From assembly GCA_964034945.1 (NCBI GenBank), contig OZ035960.1, forward strand, positions 27,825,487-27,889,486: DNA of 64,000 nt. Direction: 5' to 3'. Positions 33,701 to 45,225 of the stretch are shown here, piece by piece (the first letter of the stretch is position 1; each line of letters starts with the position of its first letter). The translations under genes and the position numbers were made by a program. The DNA is from Chrysopilus asiliformis (Eukaryota > Arthropoda > Insecta > Diptera > Rhagionidae). The notes below the pieces were generated by a model. It saw nothing but the letters and a program-made list of their open reading frames with translations, was not told the DNA's origin and did not search any database.

Positions 33701-34518
33701 ATGTAATTAAAAATTTAATTGACTGACAGACTGACAAACTGACAGGAAAATTTAAGAACGAAATTGTTTTGGTGGTTCTCCAGAAAAATGCGAAAATCAT
33801 ATGACGAGCTAAACCAGTTATTTAAATCGAAGTTCCATTATTTTTATAAACACCCGCGCATTTTGAAAAATACATGTGGCAACCCTAAGATCAAAACTCT
33901 TCCTCGTCTCTATTTCTAGTGGTAAATAAATCCTGGCCTTTCTTAGGAAATTTATTTCCATCATTTTCATGCCTATTTAATGAAAACAGTTCGGAGATGC
34001 TTGATTCATATCTATAGCAAAGTTGACATTGATATAAATGATGGTGTTTGCTGCTACATTAAAATACATCATTTTCACACTATAGGAAGACTAACTTTTC
34101 ACAGTTTTACCAGAGCATAACCAAAGATTTGTTAACTAAAGATAAGCAACAACATAACTTGTCATAGAACTTTTAAAATGCATGGAAAATACTGTAGAGT
34201 TACGAATCTCGATTGAGTAACGCATGCAATTTAAATATTTTTATTGGTTAAGCGTTAAAATATAAAAAAAAATATTGTTTTTGCAAGGCATGTTAAATAT
34301 TCCATTTCCGCTGGCTGATTTTTTCGAGGCCCCAAAACTTGTTCTAGGTTTCTTATCATTATTTATCTAATCTTTGGTATAACCAACTGTTAGGCTAAGT
34401 TTGTCAACGTCATACTAATGGAAGTGTCTTTTTCTTATTTTTAGGAAAAATTTCGTTTTAGTTACGTAATTATATCAACAAAACTTTTAGCTATACAAAC
34501 TATTAGGGTAAAGACTAT
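33701..34518. other. Unassigned stretch
   Basis: No gene or repeat family recognised beyond the GACTGACA tract. Confidence 0.4.
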
Positions 34519-34779
34519 GGGCCTTACCAATGAACATTTATAAAGTCTAGTTTACTTAGTCTTAAAACTAGTGAATTTTAGTACTAGACTTTAATGGCTC
34601 TTAACAACGAGTTGTCGCTAAGTTATTAGTAACAACTTAATCATAGACTAAAATACTTTATTTTTTGTTAGAGTCGAAACTAAATTTGCCATTGGTAATA
34701 ATATAAAAGTCAACTACTAAAATTCGCTAGTTTCAAAACTAACTAAACTCGACTTTATAAATGTTCATTGGTAAGGCCC
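34519..34779. mobile_element. Motif-filled element P (261 bp)
   Basis: 'gggccttaccaatgaacatt' and its inverse form inverted repeats of about 30 bp, flanked by 'tat' on both sides (34516-34518, 34780-34782). The interior is dense with ACTAG/AGTC forms, for example 'aaaactagtgaattttagta', 'ctagac' and 'gttagagtcgaaac'. No coding. Confidence 0.75.
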
Positions 34780-35803
34780 TATGTATGGATCTTAGGCAAA
34801 TATCAGCTCACTTGGCAGGACTGGTTTTATTTAAATACATTGCCATGAAATTGTAATTGTGCATTTTTATAAAACTTTTTTGAGCCGATGTCAACGTGGA
34901 CAGAGTTGAAGAAATGATAATGACACGACCAAGACCGAAATGGCGAGGTCTGTGGAGGCAACGAAAGAAAATTTTGAAACCTTTTCATTACTTTCATCTA
35001 TTCAGGAAAAGTCTGGAAAACATGAAAAACTTTGTCTGGAAAATCAAACATCAGACTTTCGGTTTTCCTATTCGCTTCCACATTGATGTCATGACTGAAG
35101 CCGACTAACGTCGTATTACGTCTCGCCGCGCCTTCGTTACCGTTTCAATTCTTTGGTCTCATTTTTGCTGGATCAAATCCCACTTCTGAAGTATGTGGTT
35201 TGAGCTTTAAGGTGGTGGAAGCGAAAGGTTCAATGGTAGCCGTGTTTAGGACTTTTTCGGAGTAAGTATCAGTAAGTACATTTTCAAGTAGTCCTTTCTC
35301 CTGCAATTTGAGCACCCATGCAATTTGGTATATTTATATACTATACATTTTCTAGAAATATGTATACCATTTTGGAGAGGACTGAAAATAAAAACATAAG
35401 GGAAGTTTTATGTAATTAACGGTTTCCTCGATAAAATAAATTTACTTACCTCGACTCCATGTAAAATATTTTCCGTTTTTGTTTAAAATTTTGTTTAAAG
35501 GTAAACATTGAAAATAAGTAGTTTAAAGGATTCACATTCAAAAGATGATGATACTTGATAATTTCCTTTTCGTCCTTTTTGAAATTATTTAAAGTGAATT
35601 TCTAATTTTACGAGACGATTTCAATTTGCATCGCTATTTTAATCAAATTCAATTGAATAAATAATTGGTTTAGATATGGTTTTTTTATTTGGAATTTTGT
35701 AAATGTTGGCTAATTTTTCATAGAAAATATTTCTTTTGAAACTGCAAAGTGGTTTTTGTTGGAATAATTATAAAAAGCGTTTCTTTAGTTTTACTTGTTA
35801 GTT
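34780..35803. other. Unassigned stretch
   Basis: A plus-strand frame (34896-35108, 70 codons) is open but unrecognised. Confidence 0.4.
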
Positions 35804-36091
35804 AAGGTCGGAATACAATTAGCCAGACACAACATTTACGGCGACATTTCAGATTTTAAACTCATAGTTAGGTACTCTATGCTTCTGTATGCAATCAATC
35901 TGACAAACTTTGTCGTCGAAATGATTCGAGTTTAACTTTTGTCGGTCAGCTCGCCGACAAAATTTCAAGTTTGATTCAAAATTATATCATATGGGGACGT
36001 GAAAAAATCTAAATTTCGTCACTCAAGAAGAAATTTAAAAAAGTAATCTGTCGCCGTAAATGTTGTGTCCAGCAAATTGTATTCCGGCCTT
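35804..36091. mobile_element. Motif-filled element Q (288 bp)
   Basis: 'aaggtcggaatacaattagc' and the inverse of 'aaattgtattccggcctt' are inverted ends, with similarity running on through 'gacacaacatttacggcgac'. The interior repeats TTTGTCGG/CCGACAAA-like words ('actttgtcgtcg', 'ttttgtcggtc', 'cgccgacaaaat'). The target duplication is unclear. Confidence 0.7.
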
Positions 36092-36290
36092 TTGTATCCG
36101 ATTTACTTGAAATATTGCACACATACGTATCGTCCATGACAATGCAATAGTGTGTATGCATAGAGGACGACAGACGCCATTTTGTCCAAATTGAACAAAC
36201 GGAGTACCCATCGTGAGGTCTTAAATGAAAGAGCTTTCAAAAATAATTCAGGAAAAAAAGTTTTTCCTAGGTTTTATTTAGTTTTACCTG
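36092..36290 (+). repeat. Family W fragment, copy 2
   Basis: 'gatttacttgaaatattgca', 'catacgta', 'gacaatgcaatagtgtgtat' and 'gtcttaaatgaaagagcttt' parallel 11770-11965 and 42790. Confidence 0.5.
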
Positions 36291-36354
36291 TTAGTAGGTT
36301 GGTTTGTTAGTTTGGGTCAAATCTTGTAATCTGATGTTATTCTTGAAACACTAA

Positions 36355-36890
36355 ACATAACAAAAGCTATAATCGCAAATCTGACAATTATTCAAAACCC
36401 GTATGGTGATATTCGTATCAAAATTCGAACAGTTGTACCAAAATTCCACTTTGAGTCAAACTTTCCAATAAGATTTTTTAAAACTTATTCCAAACGGATT
36501 TTGATGTATGGGAGTTTTATGTAGAATCATATCCTAAACAACTTTTGTTCTTGGACTTTTTAGATAAGATGCACCTATTTTGAGGTATTCACAAAAAACA
36601 TTTTCGTTTGTATGGGGGGTACCCCCCTAATGGTCCATTCTTGCCCGTTAACGAACTTAGCCTTGCATTTTACGAAAAACGGATCTGTGCAAAATTTCAA
36701 GTCTCTAGCTCAATCCGTGCGTCCGCAATCCTCGCCACAGACGGACAGACGGGCGGACATGCAAAATTCAATTTTTTTTATCATTCTAAACACACTGGTG
36801 TAATTCATTTTTGTGTGTGATGACGGGATCTTGGCGTTACAAACGTTAAGGCAAAGTTAATATACCATTTGGTTTCACCATACGGGTATA
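36355..36890 (-). repeat. Family A repeat, copy 4
   Basis: Complete reversed block order from 'cataacaaaagctataatcg' to 'tcaccatacgggtata'. It has the shortest CYGT tract of all copies (about 36740-36760). The plus strand is open for 70 codons (36608-36820) in the same frame as the other copies, and a second frame is also open. Confidence 0.85.
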
Positions 36891-36939
36891 AAAAGGATAA
36901 GATAAAACAAAAAAAAATTTGAAAATGAGTTAAACACAT

Positions 36940-37055
36940 AAGAAAAGCTAAAATTGCCAGGAGCCAAGAAATTTTGCAAGAACTTAGCCTTGTTTTTTAC
37001 GACAAAAGCATCTGTAACAAATTTCAAGTATCTAGCTCAATCCTTTCGGTAAAGT
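36940..37055 (-). repeat. Family B fragment, copy 6
   Basis: 'aagaaaagctaaaattgcca', 'caagaacttagccttg', 'caagtatctagctcaatcc' and 'tttcggtaaag' are B 3' and middle blocks. It is truncated directly against a C fragment. Confidence 0.55.
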
Positions 37056-37074
37056 ATTGTATGCATCAAAACTT

Positions 37075-37560
37075 TTGAGTCGATTGGAAGATTATTACAA
37101 AAATGTCCTTCTGTCTGTCAGACTGTTAGTGGTTGTACAAGATTTATCAAGAACTAGAGTCATAAAATTTTACAGGGTTGTTTGGTTCTGGACATTTTTG
37201 TTTTTAACTAGAACTGCGTTTGAGATACGCTTGAGAAGAAGAAGTAAAGATATTAACACGTTTACTGCCAAACCAAAAATTAGAGTCGCTACACCACACA
37301 AATTAAATTAGCTCATAAAAATCATATACGAGTATACTCGTATACTCGGTAGTGAACGTGTTAAGTTTCTCTAAATTCTCTCCTTCCGCCTGCCGTAAAA
37401 TATCTTTTACCGTTATCGAGATATTTCAGATTTTGTAAAAAAAAATCGTGTTTACTAAAATTTATACACTAAAATTTGATTTGTCCCGTTATCGTGTAAA
37501 TTGCGCAAGAACGTAAAGTCATGTGATGTTCACATCAGATATTTTTTATATTAATAAAAA
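37075..37560 (-). repeat. Family C fragment, copy 4
   Basis: 'gagtcgattggaagattatt', 'tgtacaagatttatcaaga', then 'aatatcttttaccgttatcg' and 'cttttgtaaaa'-type blocks and 'cgtaaagtcatgtgatgttc' are reversed C blocks with unrelated sequence between. Confidence 0.5.
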
Positions 37561-39728
37561 CCATATTAGGGAAATATATTTAAATTTGAATTAATTCTTT
37601 CTACAAGCGTAAATTAAATTAAATTCTCGAGTAATTTTCAATTCAACATTCAAGCAAGGGAAAACTTTCCATTCTTAAAAACAACAAGGAAACGTCTTCA
37701 AAACATTCACTTCCTACTTACAAAAAATTCATAATTATGTATTTCTAGGAAGAATTCCATCATTTTATCTTATTCTGAGAAATTAGTCAGAAATAAAGAA
37801 ATAATACGGGCAGAAATGTAACAAGGCTTTTTAATTATGTAACACATTCTCCATATTAATGAGGGCACCGATGTTTATTTTCGCATGTTTTTCTATACAT
37901 TCACGATGAGAAAATTCCTATGTAGAAATAGAAGTGCACAAATGGTTGGTTATAACGATATCTTTGTTAGTATTTAGCACGAAATCATGTACACAAGAGC
38001 TAAAAGATAATTCTAGAATAATATCTTTTACTCGACAACTTGGCTAAATTTAAACCGAATGAGACTAACTTATGAAAAAAGGACGAAACGAAAAAGTCAA
38101 GCGAAAAACATTTCCGCTGAGTTGGCTGGTGGAATCAGGAAGGCAGCATGAAGGATTTCATCTTTTCTACATTCATCTAACTCTTGACATAATCGTGGTT
38201 CTATCATAATCGGGATATCTTACCCTGGTAGCGGGGAGTTTTGTGAACAATCTTTCATCCTTGAGGGCATACATTTATCTCGTGTATAGCATATAATGGG
38301 ACGAAATACTCATTCAAGGAGTCGGTGGGAAACGGATGGAAATCCAGAGGTATCAAAATACAGGAATATTTTTGCCATTGTCACATTGTATCAACTTCCT
38401 TTTTTTAGAAATTCTCGGCAAAAAAAGTGGAAATGTACAAAAGAAATATCTCCTGAAGGCTTATTTCGACCCCAGATGTTCCCGTATTTCCGTTAACAAT
38501 TTTCATTGGATAATAACACACCTCCCCTCCATTCAGCAATTGCTGAAATTGTTCGGGGCAAAAAAAACATTCACCTTTTCAACCCTATCGAGGATATTTT
38601 TTTTATTCATAATATGCGGGAGTTAAGAGAGCATGAGATGGAAACACTAATTAATTTTACGTCTGAACATCTTAACATGCTTCCGGGGAAAATAGGAAAA
38701 GTTCCGATGGGGGATGAACATTGCCACCCAAGCAAATAAATATACAACCCATTGAAGGTATTTTCTAACAAATCTTTAAGAGTGATGAAGGGAAAAAAAC
38801 AGAAATTAGGACAAAAAAACATGGCTGCTGATCAACACGTTCCAAACGAACTCGAACTTTATTTTGACTTTCCCCTATGGGATGCGAACAAACCCCCCAG
38901 CACATTGAAGATGTCAGGAATGTTCGGGATATGTTCTGAAACCATTCCTTAACAGCTTCATTCCTTTTTCATTATATTTGCCGGTGAAGAGGAAACTTGA
39001 GACCAGCATTGGAGCTTTTCGTTTGCTTTTAGAAGAGTTTACCATTGATTTCGCCACCATCCAAAAATTCAACCCTCTTCCTTCGAATTTCCAGAAACTC
39101 CTTTAGAGAATCTATCTGAAAAAAAGGATAGCGCCCGGGAAATGAGTGTGCGGTGTAAACGAGTTAATCATTTCGGCATCAACAAATGACACGTGCCTTG
39201 AATTAGAATTTTGATGTATGTGTGGAATACGTGAACGTGGTGTGTGGCGACTTTGGAAAAATGTTTGATAATAGCAGGACGGAATTTCAACTGCTTTGTC
39301 TATAGATGAAAACGTTCTATGCTGGTTAGGTTTTTTGGATGACGGAAAAACTGCCTCTCTCTCTAGGATAATGTGATATGGTGTTGTCTAACTGGGGCAA
39401 GCTCAAGCGTTTGCATTATTTATGTCCATGTCCAATGATATGTGCCGACGGTTGATTCCCCATTTAGAAGTATGTCTATGAGATACGTGTTTGAGTGCCG
39501 GAAGTGATGCCAGTTAGATAAGATAATAAGGATCATACGTACCACTTCATAGCATACTATCTGTAATTTAGACGGTAATGTTTCTTCCCTTTTTTAGATA
39601 TTTTTCGTAGACCGAAGCTTGTTATGTGCATTTTTTGCCGCTGGTGATTGTATGTTTTTTTCGATTGTTCCAAAAAAAAAAAAACGTTTCAAAAAATGAT
39701 GAATATTTCATCATGCAGAACTATGATC
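37561..39728. other. Unassigned stretch, relatively unique
   Basis: 38060-39100 is less AT-rich and has several overlapping short open frames (38296-38952), none with a recognisable domain. It could be unique host non-coding sequence. Confidence 0.35.
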
Positions 39729-39730
39729 TA

Positions 39731-40204
39731 AAGGGTCTTTCAATAAGGACATAACAATTTTGTATTTGAATAAAAACGCACCCTAAAACTTTTTTTATGA
39801 TCTGGCAATGCTAAAACGTCAGTCAATGTTTACATTTTTATCATGGTGAAGTTCACGAACGAGCAATGCCACACAGCTGGTCAAACAATTGATCTATTGA
39901 AGAAGAAGTTCGGTAATCGTGTAATCTCGAGAAATGGTCCGGTCGAATGGCCACCTCGCTCATGGGATTTAACGCCGTTGGATTTCTTTTTATAGGGTTA
40001 TGTTAAGTCGTTGGTTGATGCCAACAGGCCAACAACATTAGAGGAGCTCAGGGACAATATCGAACGCGAAATTGCCAACGATATCGAATTTCATACTTAA
40101 ATGTAACATGTCCACTACACCTGGAATAAATTTCAGCCCGATATCTCAATTATTCTGTGTTTTATTTAAATACAAAATTGTTATGTCCTTATTGAAAGAC
40201 CCGA
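39731..40204 (+). mobile_element. Mariner-type relic 3 (474 bp)
   Basis: The ends 'aagggtctttcaataaggac' and the inverse of 'cttattgaaagacccga' match relics 1 and 2. TA lies at 39729-39730 and 40205-40206. It is oriented opposite to the other two and carries a different set of deletions. Confidence 0.9.
39843..40111 (+). pseudogene. Deleted mariner-type transposase relic 3
   Basis: Begins MVKFTNEQ and goes directly to CHTAGQTIDLLKKKFGNRVI, then NGPVEWPPRSWDLTPLDFFL, a stop in place of the usual W, GYVKSLVDANRPTTLEELR and EIAN. It therefore keeps the CHTA segment that relics 1 and 2 lack, so the deletion is different. A second deletion near 40080 joins 'gccaacg' to 'atatcgaattt'. In relic 1 both flanks of the missing piece carry AACG, a microhomology signature. 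It is non-functional. Confidence 0.88.
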
Positions 40205-40528
40205 TATTTAATATCACAGTTTTTTTTACAGGATTTCAGTTTAATCTGAAGAGCTATGACTACCGTGACTATATTTTCACTAGGTCACATTTTCGGGAAA
40301 AATCCTTAAGTGGGTAGCTATCCAAAACATGAAAACAAGATCATTTTTTTTATTACATACCAGAATTGGGACCCGGGTTCGCCAGGCTAAAAGCGTGAGT
40401 AGAACAAAACCTAGGAAAGCAAATTTTAGTCGGTTATAAATTAGTTAGCCTGGAGTAGGGCGGTCCGGGCTCTTCTTTAAAGATTTTTTTTCGGAAAATG
40501 ATTTTCAAGAATTAACAAAAAGACATTC
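40205..40528. other. Unassigned stretch
   Basis: Nothing recognised between mariner relic 3 and element I1. Confidence 0.4.
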
Positions 40529-41009
40529 AGGGTATTCACAGTCGTCTTTTAAATTGCGGGTAAATTTACCGTTCGGTAATTCAGTCCAATTTAACAGATT
40601 TTTACCGAGACGGTAACTTGGTTCATGTAAAAATGAATTACCGGATTCGGTAATTGTATACATGCCTTGAGTCGTGTTTTCCGGCCCGGTTATTCGGTAT
40701 CAAGAATCAACCGCGAGTGGCGCTAGTAATGTTTTTAGTTGTCAAATTTTCTCGCTGGTTATCTCATCGGACTGCAATTTTTTTCAATTTTGATAGCCGT
40801 TGCCACAATAGAAATTCAAAAGAATACATCAAACATGGATTTAAAGGTATTTGACAATCAAATTCGCAGTTCATGATTTGGTCACGTATCCAATAAAAGC
40901 GCTGTTCTCAAATCTGTGCTGTGGGATGTTCACAGCAGAATATTTTCAGTCTTTTAATATTACCGAAAATACCGAATACCGAAAATTAAAAGAGGATTGT
41001 GAATACCCT
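40529..41009 (+). mobile_element. Element I, copy 1 (481 bp)
   Basis: 'agggtattcacagtcgtctt' and the inverse of 'agaggattgtgaataccct' form inverted ends of about 20-25 bp. The interior carries repeated TTACCG/CGGTAA palindromes ('ttaccgttcggtaa', 'ttaccgagacggtaa', 'attaccggattcggtaatt'). A central part ('gcgctgttctcaaatctgtg') is shared with copy 2. The target duplication is uncertain. Confidence 0.8.
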
Positions 41010-41340
41010 GAATAAATCCCAGCATTCGTATTCCCTTTACCCACTCCCCTCACTGTCCCCATCACTCGGTCTACTTTCAAATGGGGATATGTTACAGCTG
41101 GACCCATAATTACGATTATGCTGAATTTCAGGTCAATCGGCTCGGTAGTTTTCTCGCGAAAAAGTAACATGGAGGAAAAACTAAGCTTCAGATTCTTTTT
41201 ACCCCCACCCCTCGGGCTACTTCCCATTAGACCTATGTTGGAACTAAGTCTTGAGCAAACATCCATGAAACATTTCAGGTTAATCGGTTCAGCTGTCTTC
41301 ATGTGAAAGAGGAAGAGACAGACAAACACCAACTCATTTT
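41010..41340 (+). repeat. Diverged repeat R with internal duplication
   Basis: Two similar halves, each with 'atttcaggtcaatcggctcg' or 'tttcaggttaatcggttcag', followed by a G/A-rich phrase and 'gagacagacaaacacc'. This is a style of sequence common in decayed retroelement ends. No coding. Confidence 0.4.
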
Positions 41341-42261
41341 TATATACAACAATTATTCGTATGATTACTATTTTTACTTAATAAAATACGCAATTAAAAA
41401 GTAGGTATTTTAATTATTTAAATTTTAAATAAACATACAATTTTCGAAATTTAAATATATTTTTTTAAGTTGGCACAATAATAACCAAAAAAAATGGTTA
41501 AAAAAATATTTTAAACTTAAAGAATGCCACTGAATGTTTAATTTATAACTTGTGATTAATTTCGATTAAATTACCACAAAAACTGGGATGAATTTACCAA
41601 TTGGAAATTCATGAAACTGGAAGAACGGCAATAAATCACTGTTTACCTAAACGAGAATATATTTATGTATACTTAGTATGTGTTTCGGTAGGTATACTTA
41701 TAGTATAAATGGATGCGTTGCAAGATCAGTTGCAGTTGGAGTTTTATCGATTTGTCTGCACATATTAATCATTTTTAAATGTTTTAATGTGTTTCCACAA
41801 GGTGGATAGGACAGACATCTGGCAAAATGGCAGTTTGCTATATCCCAAATGTGGTATAAAGGATGTGCGATATTTCCGCTTCACTCCCATGATATGGTGA
41901 TAAAAAAAAATTTTAAGCTGGTGGAAAAATTAAATCGTTTCCTTCTACAACAGCATATATTAAAAATAAATAATTGAAAGGAGTTTAAAATGAAATTTTT
42001 GGCGAAATATACGATTTAATTTTATTATTCAGACACCCAATGAAATTTAAAAAAAAATATGCAATAAAAAATGCTCTTTTGAAATTAATGAAGTTCCCTT
42101 TCATCAAAAGAGTAGCTTCATTTAATTACTAAACAAGGTAGACTCAAAGTAATTAAAGGTTAATAAAAAATCAAGTTTTTTTAAAGGTGGGATGCATAGT
42201 TTCAGGTATTGTAAGTGCACATTATAAAATAAATCATGCTCATTTTCAAATTTTCGAACGC
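41341..42261. other. Unassigned AT-rich stretch
   Basis: No gene or repeat family recognised. Confidence 0.4.
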
Positions 42262-42560
42262 CTTTCCTCTCTCTCCCCTCTCTCACCTCTCTGCCTCTCT
42301 CCATCTCTCCCTCTCTCCATCTCTCCCTCTCTCCCTCTCTCCCTCTCTCCCTCTCTCCCTCTCTCCCTCTCTCCCTCTCTCCCTCTCTCCCTCTCTCCCT
42401 CTCTCCCTCTCTCCCTCTCTCCCTCTCTCCCTCTCTCCCTCTCTCCCTCTCTCCCGCTCTCCCGCTCTCCCTCTCTCCCTCTCTCCCTCTCACCCTCTCT
42501 CGTTCTTTCTCTCTCTCCCTCTCACCCTCTCTCGTTCTCTCCCTCTCTTCCTCTTCTTCC
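42262..42560 (+). repeat. Long CT-rich microsatellite (CCCTCTCT)n
   Basis: About 300 bp of pure or nearly pure pyrimidine on this strand, in 8-bp CCCTCTCT units with CCATCTCT, CCCGCTCT and CACCCTCT variants at the edges. All frames are open through it on both strands, giving spurious SLPLSLSP or RERERG proteins. Confidence 0.95.
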
Positions 42561-42726
42561 TGATTTTTTGTATGGAGTTTTTTTTACTCAAACATTGCAC
42601 AACATTTTTTGCAACGAATTCTGCACGTTGGTTCCAAAGTTGTATCATTTTTCTGAACCAGGGATGAAGATGAAACCATAAAATTCGCGATGGCAATCAT
42701 GTGGGCTGTTTAAAGGCTTTTATTTA

Positions 42727-43205
42727 GCTTGTGAGTTTATCTGTCTGTCAGGGTCAAATCTTGTAATCTTATTTTGACCCAGCTTCTCTCACACAATTGA
42801 CTTGAAATGTTGCACACATACGCAACTCCGAGGACAATACAATATATTCTCTACCTCGTCCTTGTAAGGATAAGGGTAGGTCCGGTAAGAATAACGTGAT
42901 AATTTTTTTTCTCAAATTTTCCGGCAAAAACCTCAATTGGGGGTTTTTGGGGTCGCTAAATCCAATTCTGATATTAAGAACTTTGTAAGGATAACAGAAG
43001 GACCTGTAAGGATAATGTGATTTTACTTTTCCTCAAATTTTCCAGAAAGAATCTTGTTTGGGAGTTATTGGGGTCGGTTCTGACGTTAAGAAATCTGTAG
43101 AGATTATAGAAGGTCCTGTTAGGATAACGTGATTCTGTTTTTCCTAAATTTTCAATAAAAAATGTCATCTGGGGATTTTTGGGTTCGCTGAATCTAATTA
43201 TTTTA
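42727..43205 (-). repeat. Family D/W repeat, copy 3
   Basis: 'gggtcaaatcttgtaatctt', 'gacttgaaatgttgcacaca' and then three reversed D-like units with 'ggacctgtaaggataatgtg', 'cctcaaattttcc', 'gggggtttttggggtcgct' at roughly 42850, 42990 and 43110. It links families D and W in one copy. Confidence 0.65.
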
Positions 43206-44078
43206 TCTTATCTTCTTCTGTGCCTGTAAGAGTTAACCCATTTTGGATCAGTAACCGATGGTGTTAAGATAATTTGATTAAATTTCATGTGCTGTATAGT
43301 AAGGGTTTAGATACCAAATCGCCAAATTAGACACTAGTCCGAAGCATTTCTTTGAATTCCAAGCAATATTTTTCAAAGTTAGCTTAAAAAATCCTGTTTT
43401 AAATTTTTTTAAAATTAGGGGGGCGGGTCTTGGTATTGTGACGTGTTTTTAAAGACAAGCTCTGCGAAAGTGTGATATAGTGTGACAAAAAAAAATAGTG
43501 TGACAAAGATACGAGGGGAGAGGGGGGGGGGGGAAGCTCCACTAGAGCCACATTTAGTAGACGTATTTTATTGACAACCCCTTATGTCTTCTATGGGGGA
43601 AGGCAATTTTTGTGAGGATGCCGAAACCAGCAATTATCTAATAGAATTGCAATACTTTTACGCTATGCAAAATCAATTCAGCATATTTTTAAAGTCCTTT
43701 TCAAGATTTCTTAACATACCCTTTTTATGTGATTGATGAAGGTATTTAACAAATGGAAACAATTACGAAAGGAAGAAGACAAAAGCTTTTCCAACAAAAC
43801 AATTACCAATTATGCTGAAAAGGCTTTCCCCATTCGTATATCGGGGGTAAATTTACTCGCAAGTATTTGCAATTAATTTTAAGCCTTTTTAAATTGCAGC
43901 AGAGCGAATTACGATTCTCAGTGTGAATGGAATTGATTTTAACCACATTTGCATTCAATTGATTTTGAAACGAACATTTCAGTTCAGCGATGGCTGTCTC
44001 TAATACTAAAACTTCTATAAATAAATTGTTTATTCATTGCATTTCTCGGTTGATAGTTAGTTAAGTTTCATTCCAATA
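43206..44078. other. Unassigned stretch with short G run
   Basis: 'agtgtgacaaa' is repeated beside a G run at about 43520-43533. No gene recognised. Confidence 0.4.
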
Positions 44079-44086
44079 CATCGAAC

Positions 44087-44958
44087 CAGTGACGTGGCGT
44101 GCTGCTTTCAGTAGGGTGTTCAATATTAAGTTTCTGTTAAATGATAAGACGTCTACTCTTAGTTTTATCCAGGATCACGTCCGGGACGTGATAGACGAAG
44201 ATCCAATTTTTCCTCGATATTTAATTGAGAAAATGGTTTCTCAAACAATTTTTCGATTGCGCATCCGCATTCACAAGCCATAATATTAAATTAATTATTT
44301 CTCATACACAAAAGCCAACTGAATACCTGTAAAATCAGAAACCGACTGAGCTGATGAGCAAGCAATATTGCTGTTTTGCTTGGCACACACACCCACACGC
44401 ATCAGCACGTCAGCCGAACGGCCATACGATTGTCGGTTTTCTATTGTCGGGTTTCGCAGCATCGCGGCCAGCAGCAAGCAACATCGCATCGGTTCGCCGT
44501 GCGGCTTTTTCTGGAGCACCCAAATTCATCGTTGTGTGCGGTTGCTTCTTGTGAACTTTGTGTGTGGTGAAACGTTTTTTATTATAGACTTTTACTTAGT
44601 CATCTGTGTTTTTACTTTGCTTTGGTGCGCTGTAAATTGGAGAACACTCGAGTTGGTCGAACGACCGAAAGAGTCGGTATTGCGTTTCGAGTGTGTTTCG
44701 CTAAGGGGCGAGTAGGAAAGGACACAAGCAATTTTTACTTTGGTTCGCTGTAAAGTGGAGAACACTTGGTTGGTCGAAAGGTAAAGAAACAGGTTGGTAA
44801 TGTAGGGTGCGGGTGCTTTAGGCAACCATTGCCATTGGTAAATTGTGGAAAGAATTGGCACAAAAAAAAGAAATTAATTAACAATAGATTTCCGATACAT
44901 ATTGGATTTCAGTAGGGTGTGCAGTGAACACCCTCGCACCTTAGAAGAAACGTCACTA
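44087..44958. mobile_element. hAT-type non-autonomous element S (872 bp, 8-bp duplication)
   Basis: The ends 'cagtgacgtggcg' and the inverse of 'gaaacgtcacta' share AGTGACGT. 'catcgaac' flanks both sides (44079-44086, 44959-44966), the 8-bp duplication typical of hAT elements. Near both ends lies 'cagtagggtgt'. Inside, a block beginning 'tttttacttt' and running through 'cgctgtaaa.tggagaacac' occurs twice (about 44609 and 44732). The GC-rich middle is open in several frames, but none encodes a recognisable hAT transposase, so it depends on another copy. Confidence 0.85.
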
Positions 44959-44966
44959 CATCGAAC

Positions 44967-45225
44967 CAAAGGAGAATTCTGTATTTCATTTATTTGAATC
45001 GATAACAGACATAATTACCATTTATACATGTTTGTGATTTAAAGCCAGTTAATGATTAAGTCTTATGCGGTTTGATTTATTTGTATTTAACTCGAATTTA
45101 AATACTTTTACCACATTCATCCCGTCTTTGTTTCAAAAGAATTATTCCAGTTCAATGGATTGTAAATGAAAAAAAAAATAATACAATAGATATGTTGAAT
45201 TAATCGTATTTATACAATGTGCCAT
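44967..45225. other. Unassigned stretch
   Basis: Nothing recognised. Confidence 0.4.

Noticed and set aside
38296..38952. Overlapping open frames as a spliced gene
   Set aside because: Frames on both strands overlap, none shows a domain, and no consistent splice pattern could be traced.
42122..42696. Long open frames through the CT tract giving Ser/Leu/Pro or Arg/Glu/Gly-rich proteins
   Set aside because: The 8-bp repeat is stop-free in every frame on both strands. The proteins are products of low complexity, not genes.
44368..44715. 115-codon frame in the hAT-type element S
   Set aside because: Three overlapping plus-strand frames and a minus-strand frame are open over the same bases, and none resembles a hAT transposase.
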